A DNA stretch of 64,000 nt from Roseovarius atlanticus (GTDB lineage Bacteria > Pseudomonadota > Alphaproteobacteria > Rhodobacterales > Rhodobacteraceae). The translations under genes were made by a program, and so were the position numbers. Under the pieces are notes generated by a model, which worked only from the letters and a program-made list of their open reading frames with translations, did no database searches and was not told where the DNA came from. The stretch lies in contig NZ_LAXJ01000007.1 of the NCBI RefSeq assembly GCF_001441615.1, positions 214,283-278,282 on the forward strand, read 5' to 3'. Below are positions 52,337 to 61,928 of this stretch, piece by piece. Position 1 is the first letter of the stretch. Each line of letters opens with the position of its first letter.

Positions 52337-53803
52337 TTAGCCCCAATCGCGGCAGACGTATTTGATTTCCATGAACTCTTCCATGCCCCTTCTGGCCCCT
52401 TCGCGCCCAAGGCCGGATTGCTTGACCCCGCCGAACGGGATCGGCGCGCCGGTCACCTTGGTGCGGTTGACCGCGACCATGCCGAATTGCAGCGCGCGGC
52501 TGAGCCGGTAGATGCGGCGCGGATCGTGGGCGTGGACGTAAGCCACAAGGCCGTACTCGGTGTCGTTGGCACGTCGGATGGCCTCTTCCTCGGTTTCGAA
52601 CGGTGTGATCGGCGCGACAGGCCCGAAGGTTTCCTCGCGCATGATCTCGGCCTCGTCCGGAACGTCAGTCAGCACGGTCGCATCATAGAACAGACGCCCG
52701 AGCGGATTGCGTTTGCCGCCGCAAGCCAGTTTTGCGCCTTTTTCCAACGCGTCGGCGACATGCGCCTCCTGCTTGGCCACGGCGCCTTCGTTCATCAATG
52801 GCCCGAGGTCGCAATCATCCATGCCGACGCCGATCGTCAGCGCCTTCGTGGCGTTGGTGAAACGCGTGCAGAATTCATCGTAGATGCCGCGCTGGACGTA
52901 GATTCGGTTCGCGCCCAGGCAGTCCTGACCGGAGGTGGCGAACTTGGCCTTGATGGTCTCGGCAACGGCATGATCGAGGTCGCAATCGTCGAAAACGATG
53001 ACAGGGGCATGACCGCCCAGTTCCATCACCAGCTTCTTCACGGTTTCCGCCGACGCGCGGTACAGCAGCCGCCCCACCTCGGTCGAACCGGTGAAGGACA
53101 GCGCCCGCACGCGCGAGTCGTCGGTCCAAGGCGGCACAACGGTCGAGGCGCGGCCCGTGACCACATTGAACACGCCCGGCTCGACGCCTGCGCGCTCGGC
53201 CAGCTCGGCCAGCGCCAGCGCCGAGAACGGCGTTTCGTGGCTGGGATGAGCGACGATGGTACAGCCGGCGGCAAGTGCCGCGGCGGCCTTGCGGGTCAGC
53301 ATCGCCGAGGGAAAATTCCACGGCGTGATCAGCGCAACGACGCCGACGGGTTCAAGCCACAGCTCGACCTCTGCGGTGTTGAGGTGGCTGGTAACGCCTT
53401 CGATGTTCGGGCGCTTTGCCTCTTCTGCATAGAATTCGACGAAGGACGCGGCATAGTCGATCTCGCCCCGCGCCTCGGACAGGGGTTTGCCCTGTTCGGC
53501 GACCATCAGCTTGGCCAGATCCTCGCGGTTCTCGATGATCAGGTCGAACCACCGGCGCAGGATCGCGGAGCGGTCCTGTGGCAGCATGGACGACCACTTG
53601 GGAAAGGCCTCTTGGGCAACGGTGACGGCCTCGGCGCTTTCTTCTGCCGATAGGCTGGCAACTTCGCCGACGACCGCGCCATCGGCGGGGTCGGTCACGG
53701 TCAGGGTGCTGCCATCTGCGGCGGCGACCCATTTGCCACCCACATAGGAAAAGTTGCGCACCAGGCGCAGGTCTTCGATCAGTCGCAATGACGAGTCGGG
53801 CAT
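52337..53803 (-). CDS. doeC: Semialdehyde dehydrogenase (Ssd/DoeC type)
   Basis: 488 residues of the NAD(P) aldehyde dehydrogenase family. [26 protein letters not shown] is the N-terminal landmark. The catalytic Glu lies in [15 protein letters not shown] near residue 255 and the catalytic Cys in [15 protein letters not shown] near residue 290; the substrate end is [13 protein letters not shown]. By sequence it would be called succinate-semialdehyde dehydrogenase. Its place 11 bases upstream of the transaminase in an eut block makes aspartate semialdehyde to aspartate likely. Confidence 0.85.
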   Translation of the reverse strand: MPDSSLRLIEDLRLVRNFSYVGGKWVAAADGSTLTVTDPADGAVVGEVASLSAEESAEAVTVAQEAFPKWSSMLPQDRSAILRRWFDLIIENREDLAKLMVAEQGKPLSEARGEIDYAASFVEFYAEEAKRPNIEGVTSHLNTAEVELWLEPVGVVALITPWNFPSAMLTRKAAAALAAGCTIVAHPSHETPFSALALAELAERAGVEPGVFNVVTGRASTVVPPWTDDSRVRALSFTGSTEVGRLLYRASAETVKKLVMELGGHAPVIVFDDCDLDHAVAETIKAKFATSGQDCLGANRIYVQRGIYDEFCTRFTNATKALTIGVGMDDCDLGPLMNEGAVAKQEAHVADALEKGAKLACGGKRNPLGRLFYDATVLTDVPDEAEIMREETFGPVAPITPFETEEEAIRRANDTEYGLVAYVHAHDPRRIYRLSRALQFGMVAVNRTKVTGAPIPFGGVKQSGLGREGARRGMEEFMEIKYVCRDWG

Positions 53804-53916
53804 TAGGTCCTCCTTTGACTTGAGGAGGTTTTATCGGCTTTCGGCAATGGGTGAGCCTGAATGCGACCCGTGCAGAAGACGAAGCATCTGCACATCGGCT
53901 GGGGTGGCAGAAGAAT

Positions 53917-54399
53917 CTACTTCTGACCCAAGATCACATCCAGCGGCGGGGGCGTCAGGCCTTTGACCGGCTTGGTCACGACGTAACTGAAATAGCGCGC
54001 CATGCCGATCCTGTCGTTGAGCATCTGGTCCACAAGACGCTGATACGAATTGATATCGGCGGTCACAACTTGCAGCAGATAGTCATACCCGCCGCCGATC
54101 CCCCAGCACGCCACGATTTCGGGATGGTGCAGGACCGCATCTTCGAAAATACGGAACGTCGCGGCGGTATGATCTGTCAGTTCCACCGCCACGAACACCG
54201 TGACGTGCGGCCCCAGCTCGCGCAACGCGATCTCGGCGCGGTAGCCGCTGATCAGACCGGCCTTTTCCAGCCGCTTCAGCCTTTCCCAGCACGGCGAGGC
54301 CGACAATCCGACACGGTCGGCAAGCGCGGCTTTCGTGATCCGTCCGTCCTCGGCCAGAACCTTGAGGATCTCGATATCGCGCGCGTCCAGCCGTGTCAT
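53917..54399 (-). CDS. Lrp/AsnC family regulator (DoeX-like)
   Basis: 160 residues from the ATG at 54399. The N-terminal HTH is MTRLDARDIEILKVLAEDGRITKAALADRVGLSASPCWERLKRL, and the C-terminal RAM domain contains CWGIGGGYDYLLQVVTADI. The order eutC-asnC-ssd-atf is that known for roseobacter ectoine-utilisation clusters, where AsnC responds to the pathway intermediate. It begins 7 bases after eutC. The 113 bases to ssd may hold a separate promoter. Confidence 0.88.
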   Translation of the reverse strand: MTRLDARDIEILKVLAEDGRITKAALADRVGLSASPCWERLKRLEKAGLISGYRAEIALRELGPHVTVFVAVELTDHTAATFRIFEDAVLHHPEIVACWGIGGGYDYLLQVVTADINSYQRLVDQMLNDRIGMARYFSYVVTKPVKGLTPPPLDVILGQK

Positions 54400-54406
54400 G
54401 GTCGGG

Positions 54407-55393
54407 TCAGGTCCGAATACGCGTACCCGCATCGGGCAGCGCCGCGCGGACGTGACTGGCGATGGCTGTATCCTGCGCCCCGGTGCCGGTGAGGTCGCAT
54501 ATGGTGATGTCCTGCGCCGACTGTCGCCCTTCGGTTTTGCCCACAACGATCTCTCCCAGTTCCGGCGGCGTGACGCCTTCCAGAACGCCTGCCACCCGGG
54601 CCGCTTCCAGTTCGCCGCTGGTTTCACATTGGCTGACCCGATCGCACACATAAAGGTCTGAGTCTGCGATGGCCTGCGGGTCGATCTCGTTCTTGCCTTC
54701 CTGGTCGGCGCCCATGGCGGTGATGTGAAGCCCGGGATGCAGCCAGTCAGCCATCAGCACGGGATTGCGCGCCGGTGTCGTCGTGACGACAAGCTGGCTG
54801 TCGGCAACCAAGGTTGCGGGATCGTCCACGGCTACGGCCTCGATCCCCAGTGTCGCGGCAAGATCCTTGGCGCAGGCGGCGGCCTTGTCGGCACTTCGCC
54901 CATGCACGAGCACACGTTTGAAAGGGCGCACCAGGTGTGCTGCCTGCATCTGAAGCCGCGCCTGCACGCCGGTTCCTATGACACCTGCTGTCTCGACGGT
55001 GTCAGGGGCAAGGTGCCGCGCCGCCACGGCCCCCGCAGCGGCGGTGCGGATGTCGGTCAGATAACCGTTGTCCAGATAGACCGCCTCGACCAGCCCGGTC
55101 TTGGCCGAGAAGAGGATCATCAGGCCGTTGAGGCTGGCAAGGCCCAGTGCCGGGTTGTCGAAGAAGCCCGGACTGACCTTGATCGCGAAGCCGTCGAAGC
55201 CGGGGATATACGCGGTTTTCACGTCGACCTCGGCATTGGCTTGAGGCAGGTCCATGGACAGGATCGGCGGCATTACCACCTCGCCGCCCGCAAGCGCGGC
55301 AAAGGCGCGTTCGATGACGTTCACCATGTCCACGTCCAGCCGGATCGCCGCTCGCAGGTCGGCCTCGGTCACGATCTGGATTTCATGTGCCAT
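54407..55393 (-). CDS. eutC: EutC, ornithine-cyclodeaminase-family enzyme
   Basis: 328 residues of the ornithine cyclodeaminase/mu-crystallin family: VKVSPGFFDNPALGLASLNGLMILF-type N-terminal core, then the NAD motif TAGVIGTGVQARLQMQAAH near residue 135 and HITAMGADQEGKNEIDP. In ectoine-utilisation clusters eutC is paired with eutB and is thought to help convert hydroxyectoine to ectoine. It overlaps eutB by 11 bases. Confidence 0.85.
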   Translation of the reverse strand: MAHEIQIVTEADLRAAIRLDVDMVNVIERAFAALAGGEVVMPPILSMDLPQANAEVDVKTAYIPGFDGFAIKVSPGFFDNPALGLASLNGLMILFSAKTGLVEAVYLDNGYLTDIRTAAAGAVAARHLAPDTVETAGVIGTGVQARLQMQAAHLVRPFKRVLVHGRSADKAAACAKDLAATLGIEAVAVDDPATLVADSQLVVTTTPARNPVLMADWLHPGLHITAMGADQEGKNEIDPQAIADSDLYVCDRVSQCETSGELEAARVAGVLEGVTPPELGEIVVGKTEGRQSAQDITICDLTGTGAQDTAIASHVRAALPDAGTRIRT

Positions 55394-56390
55394 AGGCGCG
55401 TCCTTTCACCAGCGTGTCGCCCAACCGGATATCCTCGCCCGCCATGATCCGGTGGAACATGCCCATATCCAGGTTGCGCCCCGTGATGATGGTGCCGACA
55501 GGCCCCGGCAGGCCAGAAAGCTTGCCAGACAAAAGCGCGGCGATGCCGACAACGCAGGCGCCTTCGGCGACGATACGGTCCTCGTAGAACAGCACCTGCA
55601 TGGCGTGATAAATTTCTTCCTCGGTCACCAGCACGGTTTCATCCAGATAGTCCCGGCAGAGCGCGAAGGACAGCTTGTTGTTCATCCCAATCCCGCCGCC
55701 CAGGCTGTCGGCGAGGCTTGCGACCTCTTCCACCTCGACCGGACGCCCCTCGGCGATAGAGGCGTGCATGGCCGCGCCCCGGTCCATGCTGATGCCGATG
55801 ACCTTGATCGCGGGATTGATCGCCTTTGCCGCAACGGCCACACCTGCGGCCAGCCCGCCGCCCGACAAGGGCACGAGGATCGTTCCAAGGTCGGGACGGG
55901 CCAGCAGCATTTCCAGCCCGATCGTCCCCTGCCCTGCGATGACATACGGGTCGTCGAACGGTGAAATCTCGACCAGGCCCTCAGTTTCGACCAGCTTCAG
56001 GCTTTCGGCCAGGGCATCGTCCTGGCTGCGGCCACAGGTGCGCACCTCGGCCCCCAGGGCCCGTATCCCGTCGACCTTGGCCTGGGGCACGAGGTTCGAC
56101 ATGCAGATGACGGCCCTAAGCCCGCGATGCGCGGCCGCATAGGCCACGCCGCGCCCGTGATTGCCGGTCGAACAACAGGTCACGCCCCGCACGTCGTCGG
56201 CCAGGTTCATCACCGCGTTCACCGCTCCGCGCAGCTTGAACGCGCCGATGGGCTGCATGTTCTCCAGCTTGAGCAAAAATTCCGAGCCGGTTTCGCGCGT
56301 CATGAACGGCGATGGCACGAAGGGCGTGTCGTCGGCGACGCCCGCAATGGTTTGTCGTGCGGCCAGGATGTCGGACAGGGCAAAGGCCAA
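55383..56390 (-). CDS. eutB: EutB, threonine-dehydratase-like PLP enzyme
   Basis: 335 residues from a TTG at 56390, with AAGGAG eight bases before; a longer frame to 56486 starts with non-family residues. The PLP lysine is in QPIGAFKLRGAVNAV near residue 55. CCSTGNHGRGVAYAA and the glycine-rich VPLSGGGLAAGVAVA complete the fold type II pattern. The eutB-eutC pair marks hydroxyectoine use. Plain threonine/hydroxyaspartate dehydratase activity is the alternative. It is the first gene of the minus-strand block. Confidence 0.83.
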   Translation of the reverse strand: MAFALSDILAARQTIAGVADDTPFVPSPFMTRETGSEFLLKLENMQPIGAFKLRGAVNAVMNLADDVRGVTCCSTGNHGRGVAYAAAHRGLRAVICMSNLVPQAKVDGIRALGAEVRTCGRSQDDALAESLKLVETEGLVEISPFDDPYVIAGQGTIGLEMLLARPDLGTILVPLSGGGLAAGVAVAAKAINPAIKVIGISMDRGAAMHASIAEGRPVEVEEVASLADSLGGGIGMNNKLSFALCRDYLDETVLVTEEEIYHAMQVLFYEDRIVAEGACVVGIAALLSGKLSGLPGPVGTIITGRNLDMGMFHRIMAGEDIRLGDTLVKGRAYGT

Positions 56391-56603
56391 GTGGGCACTC
56401 CTTGAACTTCTTGCGTTGCGGTCGCGGCTAAGCCGGACCGCGGATGGCTTCGCCTCAGGATGCGGGAAGGGAGGGGCGAAACGCAACCGGAATGCACATC
56501 ATCGTGCGCAGACGGGTCCCCGCGACCTGCGTTCAGAAACAGCGCGCGGTCCGATAGGATTGGCAGAGGTGGGCCCGCGCGTTATCGTCCAGCATCAAAC
56601 CGG

Positions 56604-57011
56604 ATGAGACCCATGATATTGAGCCGCCTCTTCATTTCCTGTCTTTCCCTTTGTCTGACCGGCACCGCACCAGCAAGCGCAGAAGAAACCGTACCGGTGA
56701 TGGTCGGAGGCGAGTCGACGCTTGACGCCTGTGGCACGCTTGGTGCGGTCACGGGACTGGACCCGCAAGGGGACAACACGCTGACTGTCCGCAATGGTCC
56801 GGGCACGAGATACGCGGCAACCGACTTTCTGCCACCGGATCGCGAGGTGTGGATCTGCGATCAGACCCGCGAATGGTTTGCCGTCGTCTATGCAGCGGAC
56901 GGCCAGACGGAATGCAATGTGTCTTCGCCACAGGCAGAGCGCGCAGTATACGATGGGCCGTGCAGCGCCGGGTGGGTTTTCGGACGCTACGTCACCATTC
57001 TGGCCGGTTGA
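56604..57011 (+). CDS. Secreted SH3-like domain protein
   Basis: 135 residues with a signal peptide (RLFISCLSLCLTGTAPASAEE). The body reads NTLTVRNGPGTRYAATDFLPPDREVWICDQTREWFAVVYA, the pattern of bacterial SH3_3 domains, with Cys residues that may pair. It is periplasmic, with unknown function. An ATG at 56613 is an alternative start. It is divergent from eutB and has no obvious partner. Confidence 0.75.
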   Translation: MRPMILSRLFISCLSLCLTGTAPASAEETVPVMVGGESTLDACGTLGAVTGLDPQGDNTLTVRNGPGTRYAATDFLPPDREVWICDQTREWFAVVYAADGQTECNVSSPQAERAVYDGPCSAGWVFGRYVTILAG

Positions 57012-57059
57012 TCGGGCACCGCGGATCGTAGCGCCGGTGAAAACTCCAACGGTTCAGGC

Positions 57060-58115
57060 TCAGGCAGCGGCCTTGCGCCGGTTTTCCTCGAGACGCTTGT
57101 TGATGATGTCAGCGGTTTCGTCCGCTTCGGCCATGGGGGTGCCCATCTGGTCGGCAATCAGCTTGACCAGCAGGTCCACGCGCTCGATTTCTTCGGCACC
57201 GCCGTCGATGGCCCGCGCGGCCGAGGATGGTTTCAGAAGGCCATTCGCGGCCTTGGCATATTTCTCGAAGGGAACCTGATCATCTTCGTCCGCGCCCAGC
57301 TGCGTGACCAGATCGCAGACCTTCTTGTAGATCGATTGCGATTCCAGAAGGTCGCCGTGCACGGCCTCCTTGATGGGACGAATGCCGTCCCGCTGAACAC
57401 AGCGGTAATTGCCGGTCAGCAGCATGGCCCATTTGGCGAAAGGCACAAAGAGGGAGTCAAAGAGGCGCAGTTTGACCGGCACGTCCTTGCCATCCACGCG
57501 GACCGCTTCGATCTTTTCCTCCAGCTCGCGCACGATGGCGGTATGGGCCGGATCCTCGAAAGGCGCGGCCTTGAAGTTGGTGGGCAATCCGACATGAAGG
57601 ACGTTGGCCCCCTCCTCCGGCGGACGGAAAGCTTGCGGGTCGGGGCTGCACAGCGAGACGAGGCCGGGCTTGAAATCCTCCCAGGGCTCTACGCTGTTGA
57701 ACGCGGGGCGCAGGGCGTCGGCATCCAGCTTCTCGATCCGCTTCAGGTACGGCAGGGGCGGCATGTTCATAATCGACATGCAAGGACGTTCCGCCGCGGC
57801 AATGCGCTTCATCAGTTCGGTGATCTCTGCATTGCCGTACTGTGGCTCGGACATAGCCAGCGCGACCAAGTCATATTCTTCAGGCTTCACGTCAGCAGGG
57901 GCCTTGGCATCGAGACGCCCGGGAAGATCACCCGATTTGAATGCGCGATGCTCATCCTCGTCGCGCAGCTTGATGCGCACTTCGGTGCCTTTCTCGTTGA
58001 TGGTGTCGGCGGTGGCCTGGCGGCACACAAGCGTCACGTCCTGCCCTGCCATCAAAAGCTTCGTCCCCAGCAGCGAGCCGTAGGATGCACCCAGAATTAG
58101 AATCTTGCGAGCCAT
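57060..58115 (-). CDS. Ketopantoate-reductase-like (ApbA/PanE fold) dehydrogenase
   Basis: 351 residues from the ATG at 58115, with AAGGAG upstream. The cofactor motif ILILGASYGSLLGTKLLMAGQDVTLVCR is at the N-terminus, in the place of PanE's GxGxxG. The body is longer than true PanE (about 300) and lacks a clear KPxxN-type catalytic segment, so another 2-keto or opine-type substrate is likely. It is divergent from an ScfR-like regulator; the shared AT-rich promoter carries an inverted repeat. Confidence 0.7.
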   Translation of the reverse strand: MARKILILGASYGSLLGTKLLMAGQDVTLVCRQATADTINEKGTEVRIKLRDEDEHRAFKSGDLPGRLDAKAPADVKPEEYDLVALAMSEPQYGNAEITELMKRIAAAERPCMSIMNMPPLPYLKRIEKLDADALRPAFNSVEPWEDFKPGLVSLCSPDPQAFRPPEEGANVLHVGLPTNFKAAPFEDPAHTAIVRELEEKIEAVRVDGKDVPVKLRLFDSLFVPFAKWAMLLTGNYRCVQRDGIRPIKEAVHGDLLESQSIYKKVCDLVTQLGADEDDQVPFEKYAKAANGLLKPSSAARAIDGGAEEIERVDLLVKLIADQMGTPMAEADETADIINKRLEENRRKAAA

Positions 58116-58170
58116 GTCGATCTCTCCTTGAGCTTTCATGGCGCAACATAATTACCCACAGAGATTCTTC

Positions 58171-58232
58171 TACAAAATTCGTGTAAATGTGTTATTGATA
58201 ATATTAACAGATCAACAGATCGTAATTTTGTA
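58171..58232. promoter_or_regulatory. Inverted pair TACAAAATT / AATTTTGTA in a divergent promoter
   Basis: TACAAAATT at 58171-58179 and its exact complement at 58224-58232, centres 53 bases apart (about five turns). The stretch is AT-rich between the PanE-like gene and the XRE regulator. It is probably the regulator's operator, and the AT-richness also suits the two promoters. Confidence 0.55.
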
Positions 58233-58242
58233 AATTATCCTC

Positions 58243-59649
58243 ATGTCAAAGACCTTTATCGGACCCAAGTTGCGGCAGCTGCGGATCAGCCAGGATCTGA
58301 CGCAGGCCGATGTTGCAGATCGGCTTGGCGTCAGCGCCGCATATGTCAACCTGTTGGAAAACAACCAAAGAAGCCTATCGGTCAAGATGTTGCTGGCCAT
58401 TTCCGAGACGTTTGATGTGGACGTTAAGGAGCTGACTCAGGACGACGGCGCGCATGTGCTTGCGGATCTGCGCAACGCGTTCAGTGACACGACCTTGGAA
58501 GGCGATCCGCCGGACGTGCAGGAATTGCGCAGCGCGATTGAACGTGCGCCGACTTTTGTCGATCATTTCCTGAAATTGCACCGCGCGCATCGTGCCGCTT
58601 TGAGGGTCATCATGCGGGGCGGAGCGGACGGCCACGACGAGAAGGTGCTGCACGCCTCGCCGGAAACGGCAATCCACGACTTTTTTCGCAAGAACAGCAA
58701 TTATTTCGCCGTTCTCGAGGTGGCGGCCGAAAATGCGCGGCAGGCCATTCCGGTGGCGCCGGAGTCTCTTTTTGTCGACCTTCGCGCGGGGCTTCGCGAG
58801 ATCCATGGCGTCTCGGTGGAAGTGCGCCCTATCGAGGAGCTTGGCGACTCGCTGCGCATTTACGACGAAGACAGCCGCACGCTCTTGTTGTCGCAGGCGC
58901 TCAACTCCGAGAACCGGGCTTTCCAGATGGCGCATATCCTGGCCTTCCTGACCGAAGGCCGCATGATTTCGAGAATGGCCCGCAATGCCCAGGCCGACCC
59001 CGAGCGGGTGCAGCCCAGGCTGGAGGTCGAGCTGGGAAACTATTTTGCGGCGGCCTTTCTGATGCCATACGAGGATTTTCTGGCAACGGCCGAAAGTACC
59101 GGATATGACATCGACCGCATCGCGCTGGCCTTTGGCGTCACGTTCGAGCAGGTTTGTCACCGCCTTACGACGATGCAGCGCGACAAGGCGCACGGGATTC
59201 CGTTTTTCCTGCTTCGGCTGGACCGGGCCGGAAATGTCACCAAACGCTTCAATGCCTCGTCTTTCGACCTTGCTGAGTATGGCGGGGCCTGTCCGGTCTG
59301 GAATGTTCATGCCGCTTTCTCGGTGCCCGGCGTCATCTTCCCGCAATTCGTGGAGATGCCAGACGGACAACGCTTCTTTTCGATCAGCAGGACCGTCCAT
59401 CGCCCGGTCTTCAGTGCCGACACGCAGGATCGGAGGCTTACCCTGACGCTGGGCTGCGAGGCGCGGCACGCACATCGCATTCGCTATGCCGCAAGCTTCA
59501 AGATAGACGATCACACGCTTTACCAACCGATCGGCATCAACTGTCAGCTTTGCCCGCGGCAAGCCTGTTCGCAGCGTGCGCATCAACCGCTGTTCATCAA
59601 CCTGCCGATCAATGCAAATCGCCGCGGATCGACTCGCTACGAAAGCTGA
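58243..59649 (+). CDS. ScfR/RamB-like XRE regulator with ImmA/IrrE-type and DUF2083 domains
   Basis: 468 residues. The XRE HTH is at about 7-60 (LRQLRISQDLTQADVADRLGVSAAYVNLLENNQR). An IrrE/ImmA-like middle region (about 175-330) follows, with LEVELGNYFAAAFLMPYEDF but without a clean HExxH. The DUF2083 C-terminal region has CQLCPRQACSQRAHQP, a Cys cluster typical of the family. Such regulators control short-chain fatty-acyl metabolism (propionate, glyoxylate). It is divergent from the PanE-like gene, which it may regulate. Confidence 0.85.
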   Translation: MSKTFIGPKLRQLRISQDLTQADVADRLGVSAAYVNLLENNQRSLSVKMLLAISETFDVDVKELTQDDGAHVLADLRNAFSDTTLEGDPPDVQELRSAIERAPTFVDHFLKLHRAHRAALRVIMRGGADGHDEKVLHASPETAIHDFFRKNSNYFAVLEVAAENARQAIPVAPESLFVDLRAGLREIHGVSVEVRPIEELGDSLRIYDEDSRTLLLSQALNSENRAFQMAHILAFLTEGRMISRMARNAQADPERVQPRLEVELGNYFAAAFLMPYEDFLATAESTGYDIDRIALAFGVTFEQVCHRLTTMQRDKAHGIPFFLLRLDRAGNVTKRFNASSFDLAEYGGACPVWNVHAAFSVPGVIFPQFVEMPDGQRFFSISRTVHRPVFSADTQDRRLTLTLGCEARHAHRIRYAASFKIDDHTLYQPIGINCQLCPRQACSQRAHQPLFINLPINANRRGSTRYES

Positions 59650-59655
59650 AGCCGC

Positions 59656-59694
59656 AAAGAAAAAGCCTGCCCCCCGGGAGATCAGGGGGCAGGC
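59656..59694 (-). terminator. Terminator of the tct operon
   Basis: GCCTGCCCCC ... GGGGGCAGGC (59665-59674 and 59685-59694), ten perfect pairs. On the minus strand it is followed by TTTTTCTTT. It lies between convergent tctA and the XRE gene. Confidence 0.85.
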
Positions 59695-59726
59695 GTTGGG
59701 CGGTGCGGTAAGATGCGTGGCCCGTA

Positions 59727-61247
59727 TCAGGCCCGGCTTTCCGCCGCCTTCTTGCGCTTGCGCAGGATGCGCTGCACGACCGGGAACAGGACCAGCGCCA
59801 GCGCCAGGCAGATGCAGACCAGCGAGATCGGGCGCGTGATGAACGTGGTCGCGTCGCCCTGAGCCGAGATCAGCGACTGGCGCAACGAGCGTTCGGCCAG
59901 GGGCCCCAGAACGATGGCCAGAACCGCCGGCGCCACCGGGTAGTTCAGCTTGCGCATCAGGTACCCCACGATGCCGATGATCAGCATGATCCAGGTGTCG
60001 AACATCCGGTCCGTCGTGGCGAAGACCCCCAGCACGCAGAGCGTGAAGATGATCGGCGTCAGCAGGGTGAAGGGCATCGCCAGCACCCGGATGAAGACCG
60101 GGATCAGCGCGATGTTCAGCACCACAGTCACCGCGTTGGCCACGTACATCGACCCGATCAGGCCCCAGACGAAGTCCGGGCTTTCGGTGAACAGGAGCGG
60201 CCCGGGGCGCAGGCCCCAGATGATCATGCCGCCCAGAAGGATCGCCGTGGTGGGCGAGCCGGGAATGCCCAGCGTGATCATCGGCAGCATCGAGCCGGTC
60301 GAGGCCGCGTTGTTGGCCGCTTCAGGCGCGGCCACACCGGCCACGTTGCCCTTGCCGAAGCTGTCGGGATCCTTCGAGAACGTCTTGCTGAGACCATAGG
60401 ACATCAGCGCCGCCGGGGTGGCCCCCGCCGCGGGCAGCGTGCCCACGAAGAAGCCCAGGAACGAGCCCAACCAGGTCGAGTTGATGTACTGGCGGATCTG
60501 CTTGAAGTTTTCCTTCATGCGCGACATCGAGATCTTGACGTTGTGCATCTGGACCTTGCCGCTGGTGGTTTCCAGCGTCCAGAGCATTTCGCCGATCCCG
60601 TAGATGCCGATTGCCAGAACCAGGAAGCCGATGCCGCGCTGGAATTCGACCATGTCGAAGAAGATCAGGCGCGGGCTGCCCGAGATGATGTCGAAGCCCA
60701 CCGCGGCCAGCACGAGACCCAGAAGGATCGAGAAGATCGTCTTGGGTATGTCGTCCCCGCCCAGCCCGATGAAGGTGGCGAAGGCCAACAGCATCAGGGC
60801 GAACTCCTCCTGCGGTCCGAACTTCAGCGCGAAGGCGGCCAAGGGCGGCGCGAAGAGCGTGAAGAGGATGATCGAGACCGTGCCGCCGATGAACGACGCG
60901 ATGGCCGCGGCCATAAGCGCCTGGTCGGCCTTGCCCTGCTGGGCCATAGGTCGTCCGTCGAACACCGTGGCCACGGCCGTCGAGGCCCCTGGAATGCCCA
61001 ACGTTATCGAACTGATCGCCCCCCCGTACATCGCGCCGTAATAGAGCGCGGCAAGAAAGATGATCGCCGTCGTCGGCGGCACCAGGAAGGTGATGGGCAG
61101 CAGGATCGCCACCCCGTTGACCGAGCCGAGGCCCGGCATGCAGCCCACGAACAGCCCCGCAAGGCAGCCCGCGAAAATCATCATCAGGTTCAGAGGCTGG
61201 AACGCCTCAAGAAGGCCTGACCCTAGGGATACAAGTACCGTTTCCAT
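59727..61247 (-). CDS. tctA: TctA, large permease of a tripartite tricarboxylate-type transporter
   Basis: 506 residues with 11-12 membrane helices and the TctA signatures GCMPGLGSVNGVAILLPITF near residue 35, YGGAISSITLGIPGAS near 75 and VGTLPAAGATPAALMSYGLSK near 270. With TctB and the periplasmic TctC it imports a carboxylate. It lies 15 bases after tctB. The substrate cannot be told from sequence. Confidence 0.94.
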   Translation of the reverse strand: METVLVSLGSGLLEAFQPLNLMMIFAGCLAGLFVGCMPGLGSVNGVAILLPITFLVPPTTAIIFLAALYYGAMYGGAISSITLGIPGASTAVATVFDGRPMAQQGKADQALMAAAIASFIGGTVSIILFTLFAPPLAAFALKFGPQEEFALMLLAFATFIGLGGDDIPKTIFSILLGLVLAAVGFDIISGSPRLIFFDMVEFQRGIGFLVLAIGIYGIGEMLWTLETTSGKVQMHNVKISMSRMKENFKQIRQYINSTWLGSFLGFFVGTLPAAGATPAALMSYGLSKTFSKDPDSFGKGNVAGVAAPEAANNAASTGSMLPMITLGIPGSPTTAILLGGMIIWGLRPGPLLFTESPDFVWGLIGSMYVANAVTVVLNIALIPVFIRVLAMPFTLLTPIIFTLCVLGVFATTDRMFDTWIMLIIGIVGYLMRKLNYPVAPAVLAIVLGPLAERSLRQSLISAQGDATTFITRPISLVCICLALALVLFPVVQRILRKRKKAAESRA

Positions 61248-61262
61248 TTTTCGTCAGACCTC

Positions 61263-61790
61263 TCAGTAGAACCATTCGTAGCGGAAGTTGTCGACCCAGA
61301 GGAAAGCGTCCTCGAAGATCGGCAGACCCTTCGGCAGGTACTTCGTCAACGCCACCTCGAAGAGCAGGTACACGAAGATCGGCGTGCCGATCGCGAAACC
61401 AAGGGTCATCGGCCACGAATGCCGCCCCATGAAGCGCACGAAGAACAGCATGAAGACGACCAGCGCCAGGTAGGTGCCGATGAACGTCATCATGATCAGC
61501 AGCGCGAGAACCGACCCCGCCGAGATCGACACGAGAAAGATCGTATCTCTCGATATGTAGGGGTCGGTGTTGCGCGACTCGGGCGTCTTTTTCTGCGCCC
61601 ATCGCACGAGCGTGGCGACGGAAGCCAAGGCCATCCCCGCCGACAACCAGAACGGCCACATACCTGCACCGGGACCTCTGCCCCTGACCCAGCCGATACT
61701 GAGGTCGTCTGTGTATACGTTTAGCATCAGGCCGAGCGACACTAGCAGTGTCGTAATGGCCATCAGAAGTTCCGCTGTCCGGACCGTCAT
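61263..61790 (-). CDS. tctB: TctB, small permease of a tripartite transporter
   Basis: 175 residues with four hydrophobic helices (about 7-25, 40-60, 85-130 and 140-155). The charged loop after helix 2 (WAQKKTPESRNTDPYISRDT) is cytoplasmic. Short, weakly conserved TctB proteins are recognised mainly by their place between tctC and tctA. It is separated from tctC by 138 bases with a stem-loop. Confidence 0.85.
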   Translation of the reverse strand: MTVRTAELLMAITTLLVSLGLMLNVYTDDLSIGWVRGRGPGAGMWPFWLSAGMALASVATLVRWAQKKTPESRNTDPYISRDTIFLVSISAGSVLALLIMMTFIGTYLALVVFMLFFVRFMGRHSWPMTLGFAIGTPIFVYLLFEVALTKYLPKGLPIFEDAFLWVDNFRYEWFY

Positions 61791-61885
61791 TCTCTTTGGC
61801 TCCGTATAAATCGTTTGCGATCGTTCGAGGGGGCGTGTCCGTGTCGGACCAATCTGCCCGCGCCCGGATCGTCAGGCATCCAGGT

Positions 61886-61912
61886 GCAGGGCCCGATGTG
61901 TCCGGACCCTGC
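61886..61912 (-). promoter_or_regulatory. Intercistronic stem-loop between tctC and tctB
   Basis: On the minus strand GCAGGGTCCG pairs with CGGGCCCTGC (ten pairs, one G-U) around 7 bases, with no U-run. It has the same position and character as the hairpin after dctP: just past a binding-protein gene and before the permeases. Confidence 0.7.
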
Positions 61913-61928
61913 CTTTTTCAGGATTGGC

